A DNA stretch of 64,000 bases from Dictyophora rubrovolvata. Taxonomy: Eukaryota; Basidiomycota; Agaricomycetes; Phallales; Phallaceae. Below, one piece after another: positions 21,753-30,979 of this stretch; within the stretch, counting starts at the first letter, position 1; each line of letters opens with the position of its first letter. A program made the translations under genes and the position numbers. The notes below the pieces were generated by a model that saw nothing but the letters and a program-made list of their open reading frames with translations, was not told the DNA's origin and did no database searches. The DNA is taken from positions 2,418,001-2,482,000 of the forward strand of contig CP114122.1 of the NCBI GenBank assembly GCA_029959195.1, read 5' to 3'.

Positions 21753-22567
21753 TGTCGCAAAAACCTAAACAGGTTAATTAACCCAAACTAGACGTGTGAG
21801 ACGCGCGAGGCGCAGCTCAGGATAATTAAGGGTTAATTAACCGTTCAAAGAATCAACATACCTCAGCCATCTAAAAAACCTGAATTCCTGAATTAGAGTA
21901 AATTAACCCTCTTTGACACAAATTTGAGATTTCTTGAATTTCCAACTACAGATGAGATATACTTTTTCTTTGGTATTCAAGTTTTTAAGCTCACTCCAAG
22001 CATATGTATGTTTTTGAAATCATTGTGTATATTGAAAATGCTGATTATATACATAGTGCAAGTTATACTACAAGTACTACTACAAGTACTGTGGGTTATA
22101 CTACAAGTACTACAAGTGATACTACAAGTACTACAAGTTGTATTTTAAGACTATGAATCTATGCTATCACTACTACTACTATCTATAAGACTTAGCACTT
22201 GCTTGCATGCTGAGCCTGGGGCTCGACGGGGAGGCCAGAAAAATTTAGCTAAGTCCTCACTTTATATAAAAATATGAATCGCGCACAGACCATGGTCTTT
22301 TCCCATTGATTCAATGATATTGTGATTACCCGATGAATAGCTCCTCAGCCGATCACTACTGATGCTGAATATAACTTGTTAATTGGAGGAAGTGTCCGAA
22401 GATTAGAGTAAAACTGTATTGTCCAAGAGTTAAGAAATGATACAATACATTGCTCAAAAGAAAACTATTGGACAATTATTATTTGGTAGTTAATTAGACC
22501 AAAATTAGCCCCCGTTCCAGAAAATTAGACGTGTAAGGTTAATTAACCCCTTTCGGTTTTTGCGACA
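21753..22567. mobile_element. 815-bp terminal-inverted-repeat DNA element (MITE-like)
   Basis: The ends are inverted repeats: TGTCGCAAAAACC with GGTTAATTAACC close inside on the left, and the complement on the right (GGTTAATTAACC...GGTTTTTGCGACA). Copies B, D and E read continuously across this place (CACTGTATTGTCGTGAAA in B), so the empty site is visible and the element was inserted into the upstream flank of copy C. Flanking duplication appears to be only TT and is not certain. No transposase is encoded. The interior holds a TACTACAAG-type microsatellite and a stretch resembling the copy B flank at about 14,275-14,370. It ends 177 bp before the copy C ATG. Confidence 0.7.
22064..22142. repeat. 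Microsatellite of TACTACAAG-type units
   Basis: About 80 bp of imperfect repeats built from ACTACAAGT and TATACTACAAG, inside the terminal-inverted-repeat element. Confidence 0.8.
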
Positions 22568-22634
22568 TTGTCGTGAAATGTGTAAATTTTAATCTCAAGG
22601 TCAGACTCAATTATCACAATGCTCGCCTTTCAGG

Positions 22635-22675
22635 CACGTGGGGGTTATAACGATCGCTCTCTCAGCATATAAAAA
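22635..22675 (+). promoter_or_regulatory. Copy C promoter: CACGTG box and TATA box
   Basis: CACGTG is at 22635-22640 and TATAAAAA at 22668-22675, with the ATG at 22744. The part just before CACGTG is shorter than in the other copies, the GAATTCAAACTGAATG stretch being absent. Confidence 0.65.
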
Positions 22676-22743
22676 TACTCAGTTGTAAATGAAAAAACTC
22701 AACAAGGCTCCTTACAAAGTCATCTACTAAATAACATTCTACG

Positions 22744-23398
22744 ATGTCGAGCTTACCCCCTGGCAATTATTACATTCGCCCCAAGGGTACAGAACCTGGC
22801 GGAGGTCTTTCTACCGCCCCTTTTATTTGTCCTCCTCCTCTTGAAGTGACCGTTACAACTGACGACAAAATAAATGTAAGGGCTGAATATCGAGTTGGTG
22901 TTTTATCTTACAACCAACCCGTTTATTGCAGGAATATTGGAAAGTTGTAAACAGCGAGAACGGTAATTTCAATGCAGAAACCACACGCAGCAAACTCGGA
23001 CCTTACAAATGCAAATTGTTTAACAAGGTGCGTTCGACGTTGTGATTAGTACGCATCTCTATCTCAATTTTCCCCCCAGGATAATGTTTTGTCCGCTACA
23101 TTGTTCGGCAAGGCTGATGACTTTAGGATTAAACCTGATCGTGAGGCTCGTTATACGTAAGTTCTATAATCGAATAATAAGGAGCGTTTGGTGCTGACCT
23201 AATGTTTCATGTAGTATTGAAATTCCTGATCAAAATTTGGTCCTCACTTATGATGCGGGAGCCTATCCTCCAGCAGGACTAATTTAACTGGAACGTTGAA
23301 TCGTAATCATATTGATGACTCTTTAGCTGACATTCAAGCTTGCTGACGGCTCCGATGCCCAACGATTTGACTTCATACCCGTCGGAGTAGACAAGTAG
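22744..23398 (+). CDS. Beta-trefoil inhibitor-like protein, copy C
   Basis: Exons 22744-22875, 22932-23027, 23080-23156, 23215-about 23270 and about 23331-23398. It begins MSSLPPGNYYIRPKG and carries EYWKVVNSENGNF, LFGKADDFRIKPD, QNLVLTYDAGAYPP and LTFKLADGSDAQRF. The last intron needs a GC donor (GCAGGA) where the other copies have GTAGGA/GTAGGT. GC-AG introns do function in fungi, but retention would end the protein just after LTYDAGAYPPAGLI and remove the last strand. The exon-1 region carries several substitutions relative to D and E. Fold assignment as for the other copies. Confidence 0.68.
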
Positions 23399-23609
23399 AT
23401 TGAATTCTTCCTAAAGCAACGACCATGTACTGAAGTTTTGTGTTTCTTGTTCTTGAATTCCCGTTATCTCAAAGGCGGGTTATACATGTATTGCGGTCCG
23501 AAATCTTGAAATATGAAAGCTTGTGTTGATCGTATAACCAGTTGGACAATACGCCTTTGTTAGCAGCAACTGAGACGTCTCGTGATTCTCGTCAAAATCC
23601 AAAATAGGA

Positions 23610-23800
23610 CATCCTCTCGACGCTGCTGTCCTTAACTGTGACCTTCGTTTAATACCTGTTGCACGTCTGAATTTGGAAATTGGAAGTGGACTACGATGGC
23701 AGCGAACTCGTTCCACTGTGAAAGTCGACAACGATTCTATTTTTATGTTCAGACAGTTGATTTGGAGTTGTGTGCCGGGATGAAACACTGAGTCAAATAT
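23610..23800 (+). pseudogene. C2-domain-like remnant downstream of copy C
   Basis: One plus-strand frame reads CDLRLIPVARLNLEIGSG, then RSTVKVDNDSIFMF. This is the beta-1/beta-2/beta-3 pattern of fungal C2 domains, where LxIxVVxAxxL is followed by YTVKVDNxSVxxT. It has no start codon or promoter of its own and ends shortly after. A parallel remnant follows copy D. Confidence 0.45.
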
Positions 23801-23839
23801 TGTATGGGCATAATAAAACCCTAGCCTCACGCGCTCAAT

Positions 23840-24440
23840 GATACGTACCAGTTTAAAACGCCATAATTATACGTTCCTTTTGAATCATCAGACTTCGCGA
23901 GTTGGGCCGACATATTTGACGTAACGATAGTCTAGGCTTTATGTGCGGAGTGAATCACTGAGAATTAGATGATAAGGCAATCTATCTTCACGCTATGAAT
24001 GAACCTTGATCTAGAGCAGAAAAAATAGCATCGGGTATAAGTTTGTTTTGCATATCTAAAAACAACAAACAAACAGAACCCGAGCAACAACTGTTCAACA
24101 TACAACCCAGGCGATGAAGTTTGCAAAGCACATTCAGGTCTTGAATCAACCCTAATAAGTGAGTCAATGGGGTGTGCTTGGTTCAATGTGAAAGATGTTA
24201 TGGGCGTACAAGGACGTGGTGTCACGCTATCACATCGCGTCAAACCTTTTCTTGTTACAACATTTCGACGGTCAATGCCATCATGCCAAGTTCATCCTGA
24301 AGAACAATATTCCTTTGCTCCAACCAAACAACGCATACGAACTATCTTCAATCAGTGATTCATCCCTTTTACACACTCTCAGAGCTGTCCAGTCGGCTTC
24401 GAACCCATTCAAGAGTCAAGACGCTCTCGGACCCGTTACT
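23840..24440. pseudogene. Broken RAD51-like copy with an internal inversion
   Basis: On the minus strand, about 24,175-23,840 matches the middle and 3' exons of the RAD51-like gene at 20 kb (DSLIRVDSRPECALQ, GLYVEQLLLGF), including part of the ITSNMSTQFAKPDG region, but several exons and introns are lost. The 5' half of exon 1 with its leader (MPSCQVHPEEQY, then LRAVQSASNPF in another frame) lies next to it on the plus strand at about 24,190-24,440. The break falls between the codons for SDP and IDSL of the intact gene. The copy therefore carries an inversion inside exon 1 and cannot make the protein. Confidence 0.7.
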
Positions 24441-25433
24441 TACCAAACTATTATCACTAGTTCATCCTACCGGAGGCTTTGATGTCAAAACTTCGGACCG
24501 GATTAGCGAGACACAGTCACACAGCACCGCTGAAAACCGCGGTGTTTTCTTTTGCTTCATGACTTATGTAATATACGTCTTGACCGCCACAGACGGCGTA
24601 ACGGAGGAAAGATCCGAGTGTCTGCGCCTTTCACACCCCTTAAACTTATCCTCATCTCGTCCTGCGAGGAAAATCAGAACTCATTCCAATCCAATATCTA
24701 CCGCTGACATTGACACTCCCGTTATAGATGTTATAAATGCTTTAATGCCAACCCAATACAGTCAATCCTGCTCTAACCGTGCCTTCTGAAGCAACGGAAT
24801 GCTCTTTGCCACCGACGATCTCATCGGGACCATGAACGTGCGGCTGCGGTCATCGACGCGGGAACTATGATGAGAGACGGTACTCAGGCAAGTGTCAAGA
24901 TTCTTTTGATATCTGTTAGGGATGAGGACAGGACAACTGATTAAACAACGGGAAGCTCGCCTGATTAATGAACTGAACGCCGTTGGAAAGTTTTCTCGTG
25001 TACATCATTTACTTCATGACAGTTCCGAACAAGAGAGATAAATTCGATGCAACCCCAAAATAAAAAGAACAGACTTGGTGTCGAAGGAACGGAAATTTTG
25101 GTTTTGCGTCAGTTATGTTGGTTCATGTCGTCATTTGAATTAACATGTCCATAATAATGTGAATGAAAACAAGTTTTCTATGGTACTTACGGTATAGAAA
25201 TCAATTTCCGCCCTTGTGCCATCGTCCATGTCAATTGCTCATAATATTCTCATGCATTGACAGCGCCTCAATCCATCATTAATTAAGCAAAGTGTATTCA
25301 ATCTGACAGTTTTAATGCTGAAGCTTCCCGCGACCCCATTTTCTTGCGCCATGACGTTGAGTGCCCAAACTCACGTAATTGAATCTCATGCTCAAATTTC
25401 GAAGTTTCCAAATTTAAGTAACTATTCCATCGA

Positions 25434-25459
25434 CGCCTTTACTCGTCTCAGAAGCTAAG
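25434..25459 (+). promoter_or_regulatory. 26-bp invariant upstream element, copy D
   Basis: Identical to the element upstream of copies B, C and E. Here it is followed by a short insertion not seen in the others (about 25,463-25,510). Confidence 0.4.
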
Positions 25460-26017
25460 TTCTTTTTTTCAGGAGGGCTCCCTAGCCGTGGGGAAGTAGG
25501 GGCAGTCTAAGTTCTTTATGACAGTTCCATACAAATTCACGTGATTTCTATGTGCTTACTATTTATCGTAGCTGACTGCAATACTGCCAGAAAGGCAGCT
25601 TCTTGCGATGTCGATGTAAGCGCCACTAGTACTATACTTCTTATTATTATGATGTTTAATGTCCAAATTCACATAGTTGAATTTTCTATTCAATCTCGAA
25701 ATTCAAGAATGTTCAAAACTGCGCTTGACCATTCTATCGACGTCTTTACTTGTAAAACACGTCAATTCCATAGTAAGTCACGCGATTTCTACGCCCTTGC
25801 CATTCATAGTAGCTTACCAGTCTTGCAAAACGGCATGTAGACTTGCGATTTCACCTATAGGACTGTGGCATATGATGTTTCCTGAGCCTACATTCAAATG
25901 TGGGTTCTACCTATCATATTGTCGTGAAACGTGTACATAAACTTCAATATCAAGGTCACCAGACTCAATTGTATTAATGCTCGCCTTTCAAGAATTCAAA
26001 CTGAATGTTTATGCAGG

Positions 26018-26059
26018 CACGTGAAAAGTTATCACAGTCGCTCCTTCAGCGTATAAAAA
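26018..26059 (+). promoter_or_regulatory. Copy D promoter: CACGTG box and TATA box
   Basis: CACGTG is at 26018-26023 and TATAAAAA at 26052-26059, 70 nt before the ATG, almost base for base as in copy E. Confidence 0.65.
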
Positions 26060-26128
26060 TGCTCAGTTTGTGAGCGAGAAAACTCAACAAGGCTCGTTAC
26101 AAAGTCATCTACTAAGTAACATTCTGCA

Positions 26129-26783
26129 ATGTCGCGCTTCCCCACTGGCTTTTATGTCATTCGCCCCATAGATGCCCCTGAAGGAAGTCTTACTGTTCCT
26201 CCCACTATTGTTGGTCCTCCTTTTGAGGTGCCTGTTAGGGTTGACAAAGGCGGTGTAAGGATTGAATATCAAGTTAATCTTACAATTAGCTCATTCATTG
26301 CAGCAAGTTTGGGAAGTTACAAACGGCCGGAATGACACTTTCAATCTAACTGTAGCATTTATCAAAACTGCTCACCGATACAAATGGATTAACAGGGTCC
26401 GTTCAATGTTATGATCAGTGCGCATGTTTATCGTGACATCCTCATTTTTTTTTCAGGATAATGTTTTGTTTGCTACACTGTTCGGCTCAGCTGACGACTT
26501 TAGGATTGAATCTGCCGGTCCCGGTGTTTGGGTGTACGTTCCATGATCTAATAATAAGGGGATGGTGTGTTTGGTGCTGAACTAACGTTTCATGTAGTAT
26601 TGGAATTCCTAACCAAGATTTGCTCCTCACTTATGAGGCTGATGGTCAAGTAGGACTAATTTTTCTGGAACGTTGAATAATAATATTAATGAGTCTTTTT
26701 AGCTGAGATTCAAGCCCGCTGATGGCTCCAGTGCTCAACGATTTACGTTCTTGCGCCGCTTCAGTGAGAGATTGACTTCTTAA
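26129..26783 (+). CDS. Beta-trefoil inhibitor-like protein, copy D
   Basis: Five exons spliced as in copy B give about 141 residues: MSRFPTGFYVIRPIDAPEG, VRVDKGGQVWEVTNG, FGSADDFRIESAGPGVWVIG, NQDLLLTYEADGQ and LRFKPADGSSAQRFTF. The first intron starts GTAAGG (phase 0) and the last starts GTAGGA. The exon encoding LTYEADGQ is shortened compared with LTYDAGAYPQ in copy E. The C-terminal residues after AQRFTF differ from the other copies. Exons 3 and 4 are nearly identical to copy E, marking D and E as the most recent duplicates. Confidence 0.72.
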
Positions 26784-27001
26784 AGCAACAACTATCAACG
26801 ACCATAAACCACGTACCGAAGTTTCTAGTTTCTTGTTTTTTTGAACTCCCGTTATCTCATAGGCAGGTCATGTATGTATCGTAGTCTGAAATCCCGAAAT
26901 TGAAAGCTTGTTGATCGTATGACCGGTCTGAAAATGCAATATGCCCTTGTCAACACCCTGACGAACTGAGACATCTTAGGACGAAATATAAAAATCGTCA
27001 C

Positions 27002-27330
27002 CTTCGTCTAGTAACTGTTGTACCCCCGGAAGTGGTCCACAATGTCAGCGAGCTCCTTACACTGTTAAAGTCGACAACAATTCCGTTGTCCAAGCCCGCT
27101 GAAACCGGAATTGTGCCCCACTGGGACGAAATACTCGGACATCGTATGGACGCAGTGAAGCTTTCTCTCGCTATGCTATACCTCGCGATATTCCTTTCTT
27201 CCAAGCTCAATCGAAATCCAGTTGGAATATTTTCAGACTCAAGCTGCAAACGGGGAGGATCAATTCTGGATCAATCCATGGAAACAATTAACTCGCCCTT
27301 TCAGAGGCTTTCACATTAAAGTGCTCGAGC
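27002..27330 (+). pseudogene. C2-domain-like remnant downstream of copy D
   Basis: Across two plus-strand frames the sequence reads RLVTVVPP, then YTVKVDNNSVVQAR, then TGIVPHWDEI and a stretch resembling the rest of a C2 domain. The frame change within 60 nt means it does not encode the domain as it stands. It is longer than the remnants after copies B and C. Confidence 0.45.
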
Positions 27331-27609
27331 AAACGGTCGAGCCTCAAAAATACGCCCTTGCAGAATAGTTTTCCGTCCCCATTTAAGTTATCACTACAAC
27401 GTCTCATTTGAACCTTGAAATCTGATGATTGTCGTTTGCTCCATTCTTCCGAGGAGGCCAGGTACTTTTCCATTGGGATCGCCTTTAGGTGTAGTCACAT
27501 TTCCGACTACATAATGTAGCATAACGCAGTTTCGATTTGTGGACCTAAATATTATGACTGGGCGAGTGTGAGTATAGCGTTTATTATTATGGAAATATTG
27601 TCCAAGCAG

Positions 27610-28815
27610 TTCTGAATCCGAGGATAATGCGATATATAATACGTTACGTCGCTGTCGAGAGCGCCGAGCCTGACAGATCTAGGTAGCCCAGTTCAAAATT
27701 CGGATGCACTCACCACAACTCTCAGATGTTCAAATATTTAATTACAAAGTGATGCAACCGTTGGCTTCAACTAGAATAAAAAAGGGATGGTAGCGGCCAG
27801 CCTAAAAAAGCACTAAGCTTCAAGCGCTCGCATGAAAAACTAGACGCCGACATCCATACACCAAAATTGTCTGCGCCCCGATGCTGCTCACCAAGCCCAA
27901 AGAACCTCGCTGTTAAACCTCGCTATATTCGTCAGAAAGTTTTCGTAGCTGAGAATAACGAGCTGGAATCCTTGCCTGGAATCCTTGCGAATCTCCCGAG
28001 AACGCGTCACAAACTCAAAGGAGCCTTTCCCAGTGCAGTGTCTCGCAAAGTTCAAATTGATGTTCTATAGTAAAGGACTCCACCAAACTCTGAAGGAATA
28101 TTCATATGGCCACGTCTCTGAAGGTGAACAAGTGCTCGAAATCAACAAGCTAATCAAACGCGTCGTCATCATCCCCCAAATCGCGACTTGAGACTACATC
28201 TGGTAGCGCTACCTGTCAAACCGAGCGATAGACAAACTAAATGAATAAGGTAGACCATGTCGAATATTCTCCATAATTATATCCATAATATCTATTATCA
28301 TTAGCTCATACCACTGTTTGGGATGCTAGAGCTTCGCCGAGTCTGAACAAGGAGGCAGGGCATGACGAGAAATCACCCCGAGTACGGTATTTTGTTGCTT
28401 TGTTTCTCACTAAATTTCTATGGACTCAATGCACCAATTGTTTATTAAGAGAAAGACCTTGATATTCGCTCAATTGTATCCTAATTATCGGTTCTCCTCA
28501 TTCTTTGCTGACATACCGCTCTGAACGGCAACGAAAGGAACAAAAAGGGCGTACTAAATCATACTTCCTTGACAATAGGAATGGAATAAAAAGTATCAGT
28601 AGCAATCCGAGATGTGCCTTATTGTTTGAACAGCCTCGGGCTGTTGGGACCGAAAAGCTCGAAGTGAGCCGTCCCAGTTAGGTCGACAATAGTCTACTTC
28701 TCCCCCCAAAGCGTGAACTACATACTTTTAAGGTTTACGATTATCAGTAGCGGAAGAGGCATATAAAATCTGGTGGGATTCAGCCCTTCCGGTGCAGCTC
28801 TTCGTCGTTCTTCCT
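27610..28815. repeat. Duplicated block X, first copy
   Basis: About 1.2 kb repeated at 30,980-32,100 with small gaps. Shared landmarks are ATAATGCGATATATAATA at the left end, the CCCGATGCTGCTCACC region, GGAACAAAAAGGG, and a right end with GAGGCATATAAA and a CTTCCTCACTTCAA leader. A plus-strand frame (PKNLAVKPRYI...) is open only for 67 codons here. The block is fused directly to a truncated RAD51-like piece at about 28,820. Confidence 0.65.
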
Positions 28816-28819
28816 CACT

Positions 28820-29095
28820 TCAAGTCAAATCAGCCCCAATAAGCGAGTCAATGGAGTCCGAGAGCGTCTTGAACGGGTTCGACGCCGACTCTGAGAGTGT
28901 GTAAAAGAGATGAAGCACTGATTGAAGGTGGTTTGTATGCGTTGTTTTGTTGAATGTTTTGTTGAAGCAGGGGATATTGTTCGTCAGAATCAACTTGGCA
29001 TGATGACATCGACCCTCGGCGAAATGTTGCAACAAAAAAGGTTCGACGCGATATGATAGCGTGACAGTACGTCTTGTCCAGCGTCCGCAACTACT
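28820..29095 (-). pseudogene. Truncated RAD51-like copy (exon 1 only)
   Basis: Minus-strand sequence matches exon 1 of the intact gene (MSSCQVDSDEQYPLLQQN, SISASSLLHTLR, then in another frame SNPFKTLSDSIDSLIGADL). It stops at the junction with block X, so all downstream exons are missing. It also has a 12-nt tandem expansion near the QQN codons and a frame change. This is a remnant of the host gene, not a working copy. Confidence 0.7.
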
Positions 29096-29784
29096 ATGTA
29101 CCCATGACATCATTGACGATAGAAGAACCAAGTATCCCAAAATCAAGTCAATTGTCAAACTCAGAATGCCCGTGGTACCGACGATCTCATCGGGACCACG
29201 ACTGGAGTCATCCACACGGGAATTGCGTTGAGGGATGGTATCCTGTATGTGTCGGAAACGAAGAACGGGACAGCTGAAGCGCCGCTGGAAAGTTTCGCGT
29301 ATCTATCCGCTCTACTTAGTTCATGACAGTTCCGAACAAGATGGCTAAATTCGATGCAACATCGAAACAGGATTAGTGTCGAGGAGACGGGAATTTTGGT
29401 TTACCGTCAGTTATGTTGGTTCATGTGATTATTTGAATTAACATGTCCATAGTGATGTGATTGAAAGCAAGTTTCCTACGGATTCGTATTGAGTTCTACT
29501 TAATTTGCCCTTGTGTCATTTCAATTGCTCAGAATACTCTCATGGATTAACAGCGTCTCAATCCATCCTGGATGACGTAGCTTAAATTTAGCCGAGCAAA
29601 GTGTATTCAACCCGACACAACTTTAATACTGAAAGGCAGCTTCTTGCGACGTCGATACAAGCCCCATTTTCTCGTGCCTGGCCCGTACTATACATTTCAT
29701 CATGACGTTGAGTGTCCAAACTCACGTAGTTGAATGTCATGTTCAAATTTCGAAGTTTCCAAATGCGGGTAGCTATTTCATCGA

Positions 29785-29810
29785 CGCCTTTACTCGTCTC
29801 AGAAGCTAAG
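29785..29810 (+). promoter_or_regulatory. 26-bp invariant upstream element, copy E
   Basis: Identical to the element upstream of copies B, C and D, about 390 nt before the ATG. Confidence 0.4.
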
Positions 29811-30084
29811 GTTCTTAATACAACACGTCAATTCCATAGTAAGTCACGCAATCCCTACGTGCCCACCACTCAACGTAGCCGACCAGTTTTGCAAACGTGC
29901 ATGTAAACTTGAGCGAAGCGATGGCACTCGTAAGACTGTGGCATGTGATGTTGCCTGAGCCTACATTCAAATGTGGGTTCTACCTATCATATTGTCGTGA
30001 AACGTGTACATAAACTTCAATATCAAGGTCAAACTCTATTGTAATGCTCGCCTTTCAGGAATTCAAACTGAATGTTTATGCAGG

Positions 30085-30126
30085 CACGTGAAAAGTTATC
30101 ACAGTCGCTCCTTCAGCGTATAAAAA
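30085..30126 (+). promoter_or_regulatory. Copy E promoter: CACGTG box and TATA box
   Basis: CACGTG is at 30085-30090 and TATAAAAA at 30119-30126. The leader has a small CTAT duplication compared with copy D. Confidence 0.65.
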
Positions 30127-30199
30127 TGCTCAGTTTGTGAGAGAGAAAACTCAACAAGACTCGTTACAAAGTCATCTATCTACTAAGTAACATTCTGCA

Positions 30200-30846
30200 A
30201 TGCCTCCCTTCCCCGTTGGCCTTTATAGCATTCGCCCCATAAACGCCCCCGAAGGAAGTCTCACTGCGCGTCCTATTCCTACTCCTGGTTACGTGGTGGC
30301 CGTTAGGGTTGACAAAAACGGTGTAAGGATTGAATATTAAACATCAGTTTTATCCCACAATTAGCTCATTCATTATAGCAAGTTTGGGAAGTTACCGGCC
30401 AAAATGACCGTTTCAATATAACTGAAGGACTCATCAAACCCACTTTCCTATACAAATGGTTTAACAAGGTCCGTTCAGCATTATATCAGTGCACATCTTT
30501 ATTGTGACAACCCCAATTTTTTTCTTAGGGGAATGCTTTGTTCGCTACATTGTTCGGCTCGGCTGATGACTTTAGGATTGAATCTGCTGGTAACGGTCTT
30601 TGGGTGTAAGTTCCATGATCTAATAATAAGGGGATGGTGCGTTTGGTGCTGAACTGACGTTTCATGTAGTATTGGAATTCCTAACCAAGATTTGCTCCTC
30701 ACTTATGATGCGGGAGCCTATCCTCAAGTAGGACTAATTTATTTGGAACGTTGGATCGTATTAACGGTTTTTTTAAGCTGACATTCAGGCCCGCTGACGG
30801 CTCCGATGCTCAGCGGTTTGAGTTCAATCTCCTTATTCCTGCTTAA
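30200..30846 (+). CDS. Beta-trefoil inhibitor-like protein, copy E
   Basis: Five exons with the family splice pattern give about 142 residues: MPPFPVGLYSIRPINAPEG, QVWEVTGQNDRFNI, YKWFNK, LFGSADDFRIESAGNGLWVIG, NQDLLLTYDAGAYPQ and LTFRPADGSDAQRFEF. The frame is open throughout. It is closest to copy D in coding and promoter sequence. The beta-trefoil, peptidase-inhibitor-like assignment rests on length, strand pattern and start motif; the reactive loop cannot be named from sequence alone. Confidence 0.72.
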
Positions 30847-30979
30847 GGAAGAGGTTGAATTCTTCCTAAAGCCATGACTAACAACGACTATAAACCATGT
30901 ATTGAAGTTTCTTATTTCTTGTTTTTGAATCCCCGTTCTCTCAAAGGCGGGTTGTACATGTATCGCAGTCCGAGTAGCA

